From DAIRET01 sp036795455 (GTDB lineage: Bacteria; Bacteroidota; Ignavibacteria; Ignavibacteriales; Ignavibacteriaceae), in the NCBI GenBank assembly GCA_036795455.1, contig DAIRET010000072.1, forward strand, positions 1-13,585: a stretch of DNA of 13,585 nucleotides. Reading direction: 5' to 3'. Shown here piece by piece: positions 1-6,768 of the stretch. A model generated the notes under the pieces. That model saw only the letters and a list, made by a program, of their open reading frames with translations, had not been told where the DNA came from and did not search any database. A program made the position numbers and the translations under genes. Within the stretch, counting starts at the first letter, position 1. Every line of letters begins with the position of its first letter.

Positions 1-956
1 CTGTTATTAACGGCGATACATTGAACCTTTACTTTAAACTAATTAATGCCGGCGAAACCCCTGCGGACAGTTTTTTCATTTATGTTTTATTACAGAAATC
101 AAATAACACTACCGACACACTGTTCAAACACCTCGTTAAATCGCTTGACGGTTTCGGCGAAGAATTATTTAATGTTGAGTATAAAACTAACCCGGCGGAC
201 GGGATCGGTAATTTTGCTTTTATTATTAATATTGACCCTCAGGGACATATAAATGAATTGTATAAAGATAACAACATTTATAAAGTACAGTTCAGGGTTA
301 AGCACGATACGGCAAATGTAATCTCCGATCAGGATATCTGGTTTAATGCGGACGGAAGAGAAGTCCTTGATGGAGAATATGTTTCAAGTAAACCGGAAAT
401 GAAAATTGAGGTAAAACCTCCTTCCTGGTTCCTGTTTGATGATACATCGGCTATCCAATTCCGCTTTAATGGAAAATTGATCAGCCATACTAATTTCAAT
501 AACATCTTTTACGACGAAGCGAGTAAAAGACTGGTTTTCACTTACAAACCTTATCTTGAAGAAGGAGAATATACTTTACGTATCTTCGCTAAAAATAAAA
601 CCGGGATTCTTGAAAATAATCCTACATTCGAGAGAACTTTCTTTGTTGTAAATGAAATGAGAATAACACACGTTTATAACTGTCCAAATCCATTTAGTGA
701 ATCAACAGCTTTTACGTTCGTTCTAACTCAAGTCCCGGATGAATTATCCATTAGGATCTATACGATTTCGGGCCGGCTTATAAAAGAGTTTAAACGTCAT
801 GCCGGGGAACTTTCTGCAAATTTTAATATTATACCATGGGACGGAAGAGACGAGGATGGGGATTTAGTTGCGAACGGTATTTATTTATATAAATTAAACG
901 TTTATAAAGGTGGTAAGAGAGAAACCATTACTGAGAAATTAGCGGTTGTTAGATAA
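1..956 (+). CDS. C-terminal part of a large secreted T9SS protein, PorU/C25-like (5' partial)
   Basis: The reading frame is open to the left edge (first full codon at 3), so this is the last 317 residues of a longer protein; the TTG at 21 is internal. The first part reads as beta-rich adhesion or CARDB-like sequence. A middle segment (DGEYVSSKPEMKIEV onward) leads into a bacterial Ig-like stretch. The end is a T9SS type A sorting domain: NCPNPF at 678-695, the IYTISGRLIKEF strand, WDGRDEDGD, ANGIYLYKL and a terminal KLAVVR. From family knowledge, this combination with WDGRDEDGD closes C25 (gingipain/PorU-like) proteins of Ignavibacteria. The catalytic domain is outside the window, so the PorU assignment is inference. 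It would act at the cell surface. The stop codon directly abuts the ATG of the next gene, suggesting cotranscription. Confidence 0.75.
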   Translation, partial: VINGDTLNLYFKLINAGETPADSFFIYVLLQKSNNTTDTLFKHLVKSLDGFGEELFNVEYKTNPADGIGNFAFIINIDPQGHINELYKDNNIYKVQFRVKHDTANVISDQDIWFNADGREVLDGEYVSSKPEMKIEVKPPSWFLFDDTSAIQFRFNGKLISHTNFNNIFYDEASKRLVFTYKPYLEEGEYTLRIFAKNKTGILENNPTFERTFFVVNEMRITHVYNCPNPFSESTAFTFVLTQVPDELSIRIYTISGRLIKEFKRHAGELSANFNIIPWDGRDEDGDLVANGIYLYKLNVYKGGKRETITEKLAVVR

Positions 957-2549
957 ATGAAAAAAACGATTCTGAATTACATCTTTTTACTTCTAAGCAT
1001 TTCGATATTCCCGAAAAGTGGGGATACACCGATGCCGGTTGAATTAATCTATTTTGAAGGACAAGCTCAAGAGAACAAAATCCTATTGCTCTGGGGGACT
1101 GCCACGGAAATAAATAATTACGGGTTTTTCATCCAAAGGACTACTGATTTTTCTTCATGGACTGAAGTTGATTTCGTAATGGGGCACGGAACATCCTATG
1201 TTGTAAATCATTACTCTTTTGTTGATTCGCCAATGACTGTTTCCGGCACCTATCATTACAGGCTCAAACAAATGGATACTGATGGTATGTATAAATATAC
1301 AGACACTATAGCAATATCAATTGTTTCTACAATGTTTGAATTAATCTACTTTGAAGGCACTGCCCAAGAAAACTCCATCCGGCTAACATGGGCAACCGCT
1401 TCTGAAATGAATAACCTTGGATTCGTTATTGAAAGAACCATCGACTTTTCTTCCTGGACGACTTTAACTTTTGTTATCGGGCAGGGGAATTCAAACATTA
1501 CAAACAGCTATTCATTTGTTGATTCACCCATAACCGTTTCTGGGACTTATCATTATCGGCTTAAACAAATTAGTTTCGATAGCTCTTACTCATATTCTTA
1601 CATTGTCCCGGTTGAGTTTTATTCATCAATGTTTGAATTAATCTATTTTGAAGGTACAGCACAATTGAATTCAATATTATTAAGATGGGCCACAGCTTCC
1701 GAAATGGATAACCAGGGATTCTACATTCAAAGATCGGATGACAATTCTGTTTGGACGGAAATTGGTTTTGTTGCCGGGCAGGGCAATTCCAGCATTACAA
1801 ATCATTATACCTTCATCGATACTCCTATAACCTTGCAGGGAACATACGGTTATCGTTTAAGACAGGTTGACTATTACGGAAACTCAATATATTCTTATGT
1901 TGTATCTGTTCCGTTTGTTCCAACGGTTTTTGAATTTGTTTACTTCGAGGGTTCCGCACAAGAAAACTCTATCCGCTTATTATGGGCTGCAACAAATGAA
2001 ATTAATAGTTGGGGTTTTTATGTTCAAAGGTCCGAAGATTCATCCTTATGGAACGAGATCGGCTTTGTTGAAGGACATGGTACTTCATTCGATACAAACT
2101 ATTATGCTTTTATTGATACACCGATTACTTCTTCCGGTACTTATAACTATAGATTAAAACAAATTGATTTTGACGGTGCGTATCGCTACTCGAATATTGT
2201 CCCTGTTGAAATTGAAGTAACCTCGATAGATGATGATGTACTTGCTATTAACAGGTTTTCTCTTTTCCAGAATTACCCGAATCCCTTTAACCCGGTAACG
2301 ACGATAAAGTTTTCTGTGCCGTCAAACGTAAAACCCACCCAGGCGGCGGGCAGGCGTGAAATATCAAACATAAAATTAATTATTTACGATATGCTCGGCA
2401 GAGAAGTAGCGGTACTTGTTAATGAAAGAAAACAACCCGGGACATATGAAGTGGAATGGAACGCATCAGGACTATCATCCGGTATATATTATTACTTACT
2501 GAAATCAGAAGATTTTATTGAAACAAAAAGTATGATATACTTAAAATAG
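957..2549 (+). CDS. Secreted four-repeat protein with T9SS type A sorting domain
   Basis: A 530-residue protein. Residues 1-22 (MKK, then a hydrophobic stretch) look like a Sec signal peptide without a sharp cleavage motif. Residues 29-424 are four tandem units of exactly 99 residues starting at E29, E128, E227 and E326. Each has YFEG-x-AQ-x-N near the start, a W near position 18, GF-x(3)-R, FV-x-G-x-G and GTY-x-YRL near the middle to end, a beta-sandwich (FnIII-like) pattern. In Ignavibacteria such a unit usually occurs once just before the sorting domain; here it is repeated. The C-terminus (N439YPNPFNP to the end, with YDMLGREVAVLV and SSGIYYYLL) is a T9SS type A domain that directs export and surface attachment or release. 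No catalytic motif is visible, so a structural or binding role is likely, ligand unknown. The start is the ATG touching the upstream stop; no clear ribosome binding site is seen. Confidence 0.85.
   Translation: MKKTILNYIFLLLSISIFPKSGDTPMPVELIYFEGQAQENKILLLWGTATEINNYGFFIQRTTDFSSWTEVDFVMGHGTSYVVNHYSFVDSPMTVSGTYHYRLKQMDTDGMYKYTDTIAISIVSTMFELIYFEGTAQENSIRLTWATASEMNNLGFVIERTIDFSSWTTLTFVIGQGNSNITNSYSFVDSPITVSGTYHYRLKQISFDSSYSYSYIVPVEFYSSMFELIYFEGTAQLNSILLRWATASEMDNQGFYIQRSDDNSVWTEIGFVAGQGNSSITNHYTFIDTPITLQGTYGYRLRQVDYYGNSIYSYVVSVPFVPTVFEFVYFEGSAQENSIRLLWAATNEINSWGFYVQRSEDSSLWNEIGFVEGHGTSFDTNYYAFIDTPITSSGTYNYRLKQIDFDGAYRYSNIVPVEIEVTSIDDDVLAINRFSLFQNYPNPFNPVTTIKFSVPSNVKPTQAAGRREISNIKLIIYDMLGREVAVLVNERKQPGTYEVEWNASGLSSGIYYYLLKSEDFIETKSMIYLK
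1041..1337 (+). repeat. Tandem protein repeat unit 1 of 4 (99 codons)
   Basis: Codons 29-127 of the secreted repeat protein, 297 bp. It begins ELIYFEGQAQEN and carries SSWTEVDFV and GTYHYRLKQ. It lines up with the other three units without any gap. Confidence 0.85.
1338..1634 (+). repeat. Tandem protein repeat unit 2 of 4 (99 codons)
   Basis: Codons 128-226. It begins ELIYFEGTAQEN and shares the SFVDSP-x-TVSGTYHYRLKQ segment with unit 1 almost exactly, the closest match between any two neighbours in that part. Confidence 0.85.
1635..1931 (+). repeat. Tandem protein repeat unit 3 of 4 (99 codons)
   Basis: Codons 227-325. It begins ELIYFEGTAQLN. Like unit 4 it has EIGFV and FIDTPIT, which differ from the TFV or DFV and FVDSP forms of units 1 and 2. 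Confidence 0.85.
1932..2228 (+). repeat. Tandem protein repeat unit 4 of 4 (99 codons)
   Basis: Codons 326-424. It begins EFVYFEGSAQEN and ends just before the linker to the T9SS sorting domain. It keeps W, GF-x(3)-R, FV-x-G-x-G and GTYNYRLKQ at the same offsets as the other units. Confidence 0.85.
2334..2356 (+). other. GC-rich in-frame insert in the sorting domain
   Basis: Twenty of 23 bases are G or C, inside an AT-rich gene. The stretch encodes PTQAAGRR (codons 460-467) between the TTIKFSVP strand and the KLIIYDMLGREV strand of the T9SS domain, where most family members have a short loop. The sequence is reminiscent of GC-rich short dispersed repeats of this bacterial group, but only one copy is visible here. 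Confidence 0.45.
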
Positions 2550-2564
2550 TATTCACTATCCCGT

Positions 2565-3710
2565 TCATTTAAAATGAATAACGAAGTGAACAATCTCTGA
2601 GTCGCTTCCGATTCTAACGGGTGGTCCCCATGTCCCGACTCCCGAAGTTACATAATATTGCGTGTTCAGCTTCTTCATAAAACCGTAGCTGACTTCATAG
2701 ACTAAAGACGTAATCCAGTTGCCCGGAAAAATTTGCCCATGATGAGTATGCCCCGAAAGCTGTAAATCAATCCCGTGTTTTGCTGCTTCTTCAAGTTCAA
2801 ACGGCTGATGGTCCAAAAGTATTGTCGGAAGATCCGGATTAATATTCTTCAGAATTTCACCGAGTGGTTTTCTCGGAGACTCACGGAAGCGGGTTATACT
2901 TCTATCTTCTCTTCCGATTATCTGAACCGAATTGTTTATTGTTATAAAAGTATCAGCCAACACAGTAATTCCATTTGAAGTGAGAAAATCTACAGCATTT
3001 TCAGTATCAGCAATATGCTCATGGTTGCCATTACAAGCATATACACCAAACTTTGCCTTCAGTTTTCTCATTTCATCATCAATTCCATACCTCTTCAAAT
3101 TGTTCGACTTATCATCAATTATATCACCTGCTATCAAAATCAAATCCGGTTCTACAGAATCCTGAATCGCAATTATTTTATTCATAATCCTTCCGTTATT
3201 AACCGGAGTAAAATGAGAATCCGAAAAAAATAGAACACTTAACTTTTCAATATTTCCGCTGTTTTTCGGAATTGTAATTTCATATGTTTTCAAAACGATG
3301 TTATTTGCATTGTTATACCCAATTACAACCAATAATGATGTTATGAAAATAACCGCTACAAAAAGCGTTAGTTTTATTCTGGAGTAAGTTTCCTTACTAA
3401 TTGATTTTAATCTGCCCGTCTTTCTAAGAACAAATCGGATTTCATCAATGAGTAAAGTAAATATCAAAAAATACACTAAATACGCAAACCAGAAAGAACC
3501 GAGCCAGAGAAGTATATCATAAAAGATGGAATCACTATTGACTAATAGGCTTTTAGCCGCAACATAGGAGAACACTGGGATTATAAATATAACTCCTAAA
3601 ATAAGTTTTGCATTTTTTGATATAAGGGATAATGCCTGGGTTCCCCTCCGAAAGAGATAGTAATTAATTGTCGTATAGACAGTAATGAAAACTAATAAAA
3701 AAGTAACCAT
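2565..3710 (-). CDS. Membrane-anchored metallophosphoesterase (YkuE-like)
   Basis: A 381-residue protein. The N-terminal 135 residues hold about four membrane segments (near 3-19, 36-54, 66-88 and 113-131). The rest is a calcineurin-like metallophosphoesterase with all metal-binding motifs: D164-S-H166, GD196-x-x-D199, GNH230E, H301 and G320-HTHHG. The fold hydrolyses phosphoesters or phosphoanhydrides using two metal ions. Relatives with this layout (YkuE, LpxG-type) include UDP-2,3-diacylglucosamine hydrolases of lipid A synthesis, but the substrate cannot be read from this sequence. AGGA lies 5 bases before the ATG. The gene is convergent with the repeat-protein gene (15 bp between stops) and divergent from the aldo/keto reductase. 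Confidence 0.85.
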   Translation of the reverse strand: MVTFLLVFITVYTTINYYLFRRGTQALSLISKNAKLILGVIFIIPVFSYVAAKSLLVNSDSIFYDILLWLGSFWFAYLVYFLIFTLLIDEIRFVLRKTGRLKSISKETYSRIKLTLFVAVIFITSLLVVIGYNNANNIVLKTYEITIPKNSGNIEKLSVLFFSDSHFTPVNNGRIMNKIIAIQDSVEPDLILIAGDIIDDKSNNLKRYGIDDEMRKLKAKFGVYACNGNHEHIADTENAVDFLTSNGITVLADTFITINNSVQIIGREDRSITRFRESPRKPLGEILKNINPDLPTILLDHQPFELEEAAKHGIDLQLSGHTHHGQIFPGNWITSLVYEVSYGFMKKLNTQYYVTSGVGTWGPPVRIGSDSEIVHFVIHFK

Positions 3711-3801
3711 TGATTCCTGTTGTTAATTTGCTTTGTTAAAATAGGTGAACTAATTGTTAAATAAAATGCAAATACAAAATCCCATGTGCGCTGACTAAGA
3801 T

Positions 3802-3820
3802 TCTGTATATTTTGTACAGA
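3802..3820. promoter_or_regulatory. Candidate operator palindrome (TCTGTA-N7-TACAGA)
   Basis: A perfect 6-bp inverted repeat with a 7-base AT-rich spacer lies in the divergent region between the metallophosphoesterase and aldo/keto reductase genes. Its size and placement would suit a dimeric repressor. The regulator is unknown, and a 6-bp arm can arise by chance. Confidence 0.25.
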
Positions 3821-3893
3821 TTAAAACCTGTTTTTGTTGAATTCAGTTCAAACTTTGAATGTTTGATATGTAAAACCATTACAACCTTACTGA

Positions 3894-3925
3894 TTTGGAA
3901 ATGGATTTTTCGGTCAATAAATTGT
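3894..3925 (+). promoter_or_regulatory. Candidate promoter of the aldo/keto reductase unit
   Basis: TTTG at 3894-3897 is followed after 20 bases by TAAATTGT at 3918-3925, an imperfect match to the Bacteroidota -7 element TAnnTTTG. The spacing and the TGATTTG context are the same as in the tRNA promoter further right. It leaves a short leader with the ribosome binding site AAAGGA at 3937-3942 before the ATG at 3949. Confidence 0.45.
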
Positions 3926-3948
3926 ATTAGAAAAATAAAGGAAAAATT

Positions 3949-4920
3949 ATGAAATACAGAGAACTTGGAAAAACCGGTATTATGATTTCGGAAATTGGTT
4001 TGGGCTGCTGGACGATGGGCGGTTTGAACTGGGTTGACGGTGTTGCAAATGGCTGGGCAAATGTGGACGAGAACGAAATTGCTTCTGCCATTAACTATGC
4101 AATCGAACATGGAGTTAATCATTTTGACAATGCCGATGTTTACGGCAACGGCAGGGCAGAGAGAATGCTTGCAAGTATTCTCGGTAGCAGGAATAAAGAT
4201 TTTGTTGTTGCTACTAAAGTCGGCTGGTTTCATGGTACAGCCGAACATGCTTACTTACCGGTTCATATCAGGCATCAATGCGAGCAGTCGCTTGTAAATC
4301 TGAAAAGAGATTACATCGATTTGTATTATTTCCATCACGGGAACTTCGGTGAAAATGATGAATACCTTGATGACGCTGTGGAAATGATGTATCGGCTAAA
4401 AGAAGAAGGAAAAATCAGATTCATCGGGCAGTCTGCATATTCGCATGAAGACTTCAATAAACTCGTTCCTAAAGTAAAACCGGAGGCACTTCAAAGTTTT
4501 GCAAATGCAATGGATGATAAGTTTGTTGCCGATGGAACTACAACAAGAAATCTTCTTGAAGAGAAAGGAATTTCATTTATTGCTTTCGGTCCTCTGAACC
4601 AGGGAATTCTGCTTGGTAAATATAATAAAGATAATCCGCCGCACTTTGAACCGGGTGACCACAGAGTACGGGCAAAAAAATTCACACCTGAATCATTAGC
4701 CGAGGTTGAACCAAAAATAATTAAACTGAAAGAGCATTTCGGATCTTCTGTCGAAGACCTGGCGCGTGCAGCACTTCAGTATCTCCTGCACTACAAAGTA
4801 GTTGGAGCTGTTATTCCCGGATTCAGAAATCTTAACCAGGTGAAAGTAAATTTGAGTGCCGCAGAAAAGCCTTTAACGGATGATGAATTCAATTTTATTA
4901 AATCTGTGTTTCAAAACTAG
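3949..4920 (+). CDS. Aldo/keto reductase family oxidoreductase
   Basis: A 323-residue protein, normal length for a TIM-barrel aldo/keto reductase. It reduces aldehydes or ketones to alcohols with NAD(P)H in the cytoplasm. The N-terminus MKYRELGKTG and the GLGCWTMGG turn are family hallmarks. The catalytic tetrad is present: D60 and Y65 (FDNADVYGNG), K90 (ATKVGW) and H129 (LYYFHH). The C-terminal part has the bacterial pattern VVGAVIPGFRNLNQV, where the cofactor phosphate is bound. It resembles the YajO/Tas/IolS group, and its substrate is not predictable. AAAGGA precedes the ATG by six bases. It is followed after 11 bp by the acetyltransferase gene, so the two are likely cotranscribed. Confidence 0.9.
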   Translation: MKYRELGKTGIMISEIGLGCWTMGGLNWVDGVANGWANVDENEIASAINYAIEHGVNHFDNADVYGNGRAERMLASILGSRNKDFVVATKVGWFHGTAEHAYLPVHIRHQCEQSLVNLKRDYIDLYYFHHGNFGENDEYLDDAVEMMYRLKEEGKIRFIGQSAYSHEDFNKLVPKVKPEALQSFANAMDDKFVADGTTTRNLLEEKGISFIAFGPLNQGILLGKYNKDNPPHFEPGDHRVRAKKFTPESLAEVEPKIIKLKEHFGSSVEDLARAALQYLLHYKVVGAVIPGFRNLNQVKVNLSAAEKPLTDDEFNFIKSVFQN

Positions 4921-4931
4921 TAGGAATACAA

Positions 4932-5768
4932 ATGGGTTATGCTATTAGAAATATGAAACCGGAAGAGATGAACTTTGCAGTATCGCTTGCTGCTGAAGAA
5001 GGATGGAATCCCGGCATTAATGACGGCGCCATTTTCTATAACACCGACCCCGGTGGATTTTTTGTAGCAGAGTTAGATAGAGAAATAATAGCGTGTAAAT
5101 CAGCAGTAAGATATGGAAACAAATTCGGATTCATGGGTTTTTATATTGTGAAGAAAAGTTACCGCGGAAAAAACTACGGGCTTCCGTTGTGGCAGTATGC
5201 TTATAATCGATTAAAGGATATTCCTTCCGGTATGGATGGAGTTGTTGAACAGCAGGCAAACTATTCAAAATCGGGATATGTTTTGGCATACAGACAGCTT
5301 CGTTTTGAAGCGAAAGGGATTTCAAACAAACCGTTTTATAAATTAAATGATTTGAAAGATGTTCCACTTGAAGAAGTGATCGAATATGATTCAACCGTAT
5401 TTCCTGCCAGGAGAACGGAATTCTTAAAACCTTGGCTTAATCAAACTGGAGCATCCGTAAAGATTTCAACTTCAGGGAATAAAATTAATGGCTATGGAGT
5501 GATAAGACCATGTAGAGTGGGTTACAAAATCGGACCTTTATTTGCAGAAAACGGTGAGATTGCGGAGAACATATTTTTAGCTCTTGCAGAATTCACCGAA
5601 GGCAAAGAGGTTTATCTTGATGTTCCAGAAATTAATAAATCAGCGATTGAATTGATTAAAAAATACGACATGCGATACGTTTTTGAAACGGCAAGAATGT
5701 ACAACAATGGAAGACCACAGGACAATCCCGGGAAGGTTTTTGGAGTTACAACTTTCGAGTTGGGATAA
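4932..5768 (+). CDS. GNAT N-acetyltransferase with Acetyltransf_18-type C-terminal domain
   Basis: A 278-residue protein. The N-terminal half is a GNAT fold that transfers an acetyl group from acetyl-CoA; motif A, the CoA pyrophosphate loop, is FYIVKKSYRGKNYG (70-83), where R78-G-K-N-Y-G83 stands for the usual R/Q-x-x-G-x-G/A with N at the fourth position. The second half (about 140-278), with GYGVIRPC, YKIGPLFAEN and a closing RMYNNG...VFGVTTFELG, matches the C-terminal domain of YitH-like acetyltransferases (Acetyltransf_18 as I recall it). The acceptor is unknown. It starts 11 bp after the reductase stop with TAGGAA as ribosome binding site, so the two form a unit. No terminator is visible behind it, so transcripts may run through the tRNA to the hairpin at 5911. 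Confidence 0.82.
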   Translation: MGYAIRNMKPEEMNFAVSLAAEEGWNPGINDGAIFYNTDPGGFFVAELDREIIACKSAVRYGNKFGFMGFYIVKKSYRGKNYGLPLWQYAYNRLKDIPSGMDGVVEQQANYSKSGYVLAYRQLRFEAKGISNKPFYKLNDLKDVPLEEVIEYDSTVFPARRTEFLKPWLNQTGASVKISTSGNKINGYGVIRPCRVGYKIGPLFAENGEIAENIFLALAEFTEGKEVYLDVPEINKSAIELIKKYDMRYVFETARMYNNGRPQDNPGKVFGVTTFELG

Positions 5769-5783
5769 AAACTAAAAAAATGA

Positions 5784-5815
5784 TTTGCAATATTTCATAA
5801 AGAATAGTAATTTTG
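5784..5815 (+). promoter_or_regulatory. Promoter of tRNA-Thr, Bacteroidota type
   Basis: TTTG at 5784-5787 and TAATTTTG at 5808-5815 match the Bacteroidota -33 (TTTG) and -7 (TAnnTTTG) elements with 20 bases between. A sigma70-like reading (TTGCAA, 17 bases, TAATTT) falls on the same bases. The tRNA starts 21 bases after the -7 element. Confidence 0.65.
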
Positions 5816-5836
5816 CTATCCAAATTATTGAAAAAA

Positions 5837-5909
5837 GCTGGTGTAGCTCAGTTGGTAGAGCAGCTGATTTGTAATCAGCCGGTCGGCGGTTCAAATCCGT
5901 TCACCAGCT
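5837..5909 (+). tRNA. tRNA-Thr (anticodon TGT)
   Basis: A 73-nt cloverleaf. The acceptor stem GCTGGTG pairs fully with CACCAGC (5902-5908). The D stem is GCTC/GAGC (5846-5849 with 5858-5861). The anticodon stem GCTGA/TCAGC closes the loop TTTGTAA, with anticodon TGT at 5870-5872. The T arm is GGCGG, loop TTCAAAT, then CCGTT, with two G-T pairs. The discriminator base is T at 5909, and the following CAA shows that CCA is not encoded and must be added enzymatically. It reads ACA and probably other threonine ACN codons. Confidence 0.96.
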
Positions 5910-5910
5910 C

Positions 5911-5947
5911 AAAAAGTGCGAAAAATAACCGTTTTCGCACTTTTTTT
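5911..5947. terminator. Bidirectional intrinsic terminator
   Basis: A perfect 14-bp stem (AAAAAGTGCGAAAA at 5911-5924 with its complement at 5932-5945) closes a 7-base loop. On the plus strand it ends in seven T, two bases after the tRNA. On the minus strand the same A-tract gives five T, so it can also end the long minus-strand unit whose last stop codon is at 6051. Confidence 0.88.
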
Positions 5948-5997
5948 GTTTCTAAACAAAGTAATGGAATTCATACAAAATATCCGGATTCTGTTTT

Positions 5998-6045
5998 ACT
6001 GAAGTCTGGGTAAATGTATACTATAGTTTTAGGAGTTACTTCAGT
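5998..6045. repeat. 8-bp inverted repeat behind the exonuclease gene
   Basis: ACTGAAGT (5998-6005) and ACTTCAGT (6038-6045) are perfect complements around a 32-base loop, just downstream of the minus-strand exonuclease stop. It could form a 3' mRNA stem. There is no T-tract, and chance is possible. Confidence 0.2.
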
Positions 6046-6050
6046 TTGAT

Positions 6051-6758
6051 TTAGAAATTTAAAAAATCATTCCATATTTTAAAAAGCCTGTAAGTGGCAT
6101 ATATGTCATCACCGCAGTAAATAGCTATCTCTTTTATTTTCCCGGCTTCGTACAGGTTCTTTACTTCCATACCCGAGACCTCTTTTGTTTTCGGAGATTT
6201 AATACCGAAAGAATGACAATAGAAATCAAGGTTGAAACGTTTTGTAACTCCGTAAAAAGAGAGTTGCTCAAGCAGATCAACGTGCTGCTTCGTATCGTAA
6301 CGGTAGCCCATTAAATTTTTTGACGGCTTGATTCCTAGCATAGCAGAACGGATCATCATAAAAGGAATATCGAAATTCCGCCCGTTAAATGTTATTACCT
6401 GGTCGGAAACTTCTATTATCCGCCAAAATGATTTTATCATCTCTTCTTCGGATAATCCTTTGTAAAAGACATTCTTTTCTTCAACACTCCATTCTTCTTC
6501 CGTTTCACTTTCAAAGTAGACATAAGATTTTTCTTTGTTTACATCGTAGATTCCAATTGCTACAACTCTGGCGGTTAGAGGATACAAACTAAGAAATCGC
6601 TCTGCATCAAGCACCTTTTGTGCTTTCAACTGCTCGTCTTTTTCTTTTTCGGCTTCGCGAAGAAGATACTCTTGCTGACTTTCTGCAAGGTCTGTTAATT
6701 TACAGCCGTATGTTTCGATGTCGAAAACAATCTGGCGCGGTTTGTTTTGCTGTGTCAT
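6051..6758 (-). CDS. Predicted 3'-5' exonuclease, PolB-exonuclease-like (DEDDy)
   Basis: A 235-residue stand-alone exonuclease of the RNase H fold, related to the proofreading domain of family B DNA polymerases. The four acidic residues and tyrosine of the DEDDy class are visible: D13 and E15 (FDIET), D130 (NGRNFD) and Y214-C-x-x-D218. A charged helical segment (about 22-55) follows the first motif, and family features FNLDFYCHSFGIKSPK and SGMEVKNLY precede the last motif. It likely removes nucleotides from 3' ends of DNA or RNA; the natural substrate is not established for this family. It is the last gene of the minus-strand unit, starting 10 bp after the thioesterase stop, and TAAGG (the upstream stop plus GG) serves as ribosome binding site. 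Confidence 0.82.
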   Translation of the reverse strand: MTQQNKPRQIVFDIETYGCKLTDLAESQQEYLLREAEKEKDEQLKAQKVLDAERFLSLYPLTARVVAIGIYDVNKEKSYVYFESETEEEWSVEEKNVFYKGLSEEEMIKSFWRIIEVSDQVITFNGRNFDIPFMMIRSAMLGIKPSKNLMGYRYDTKQHVDLLEQLSFYGVTKRFNLDFYCHSFGIKSPKTKEVSGMEVKNLYEAGKIKEIAIYCGDDIYATYRLFKIWNDFLNF

Positions 6759-6768
6759 TGCTTAAACC

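Noticed and set aside
2546..2578. Terminator between the convergent repeat-protein and metallophosphoesterase genes
   Set aside because: Only short AT-only or 5-bp stems (ATAGT-ATTC-ACTAT; TTCATTT-A-AAATGAA) are present, without a T-tract, too weak to call.
3803..3819. LexA-like box CTGT-N9-ACAG
   Set aside because: The spacer is nine rather than eight bases, and Bacteroidota-group LexA sites are not expected to follow the gammaproteobacterial sequence; kept only as an unspecific palindrome.
3757..4248. Minus-strand open frame of 163 codons over the start of the aldo/keto reductase
   Set aside because: It is antisense to clear reductase coding sequence, covers the promoter region and has no recognisable domain.
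5813..6013. Plus-strand open frame of 66 codons across the tRNA
   Set aside because: It runs through the tRNA-Thr and the terminator hairpin; its peptide is the typical translation of a tRNA gene and no protein is expected.
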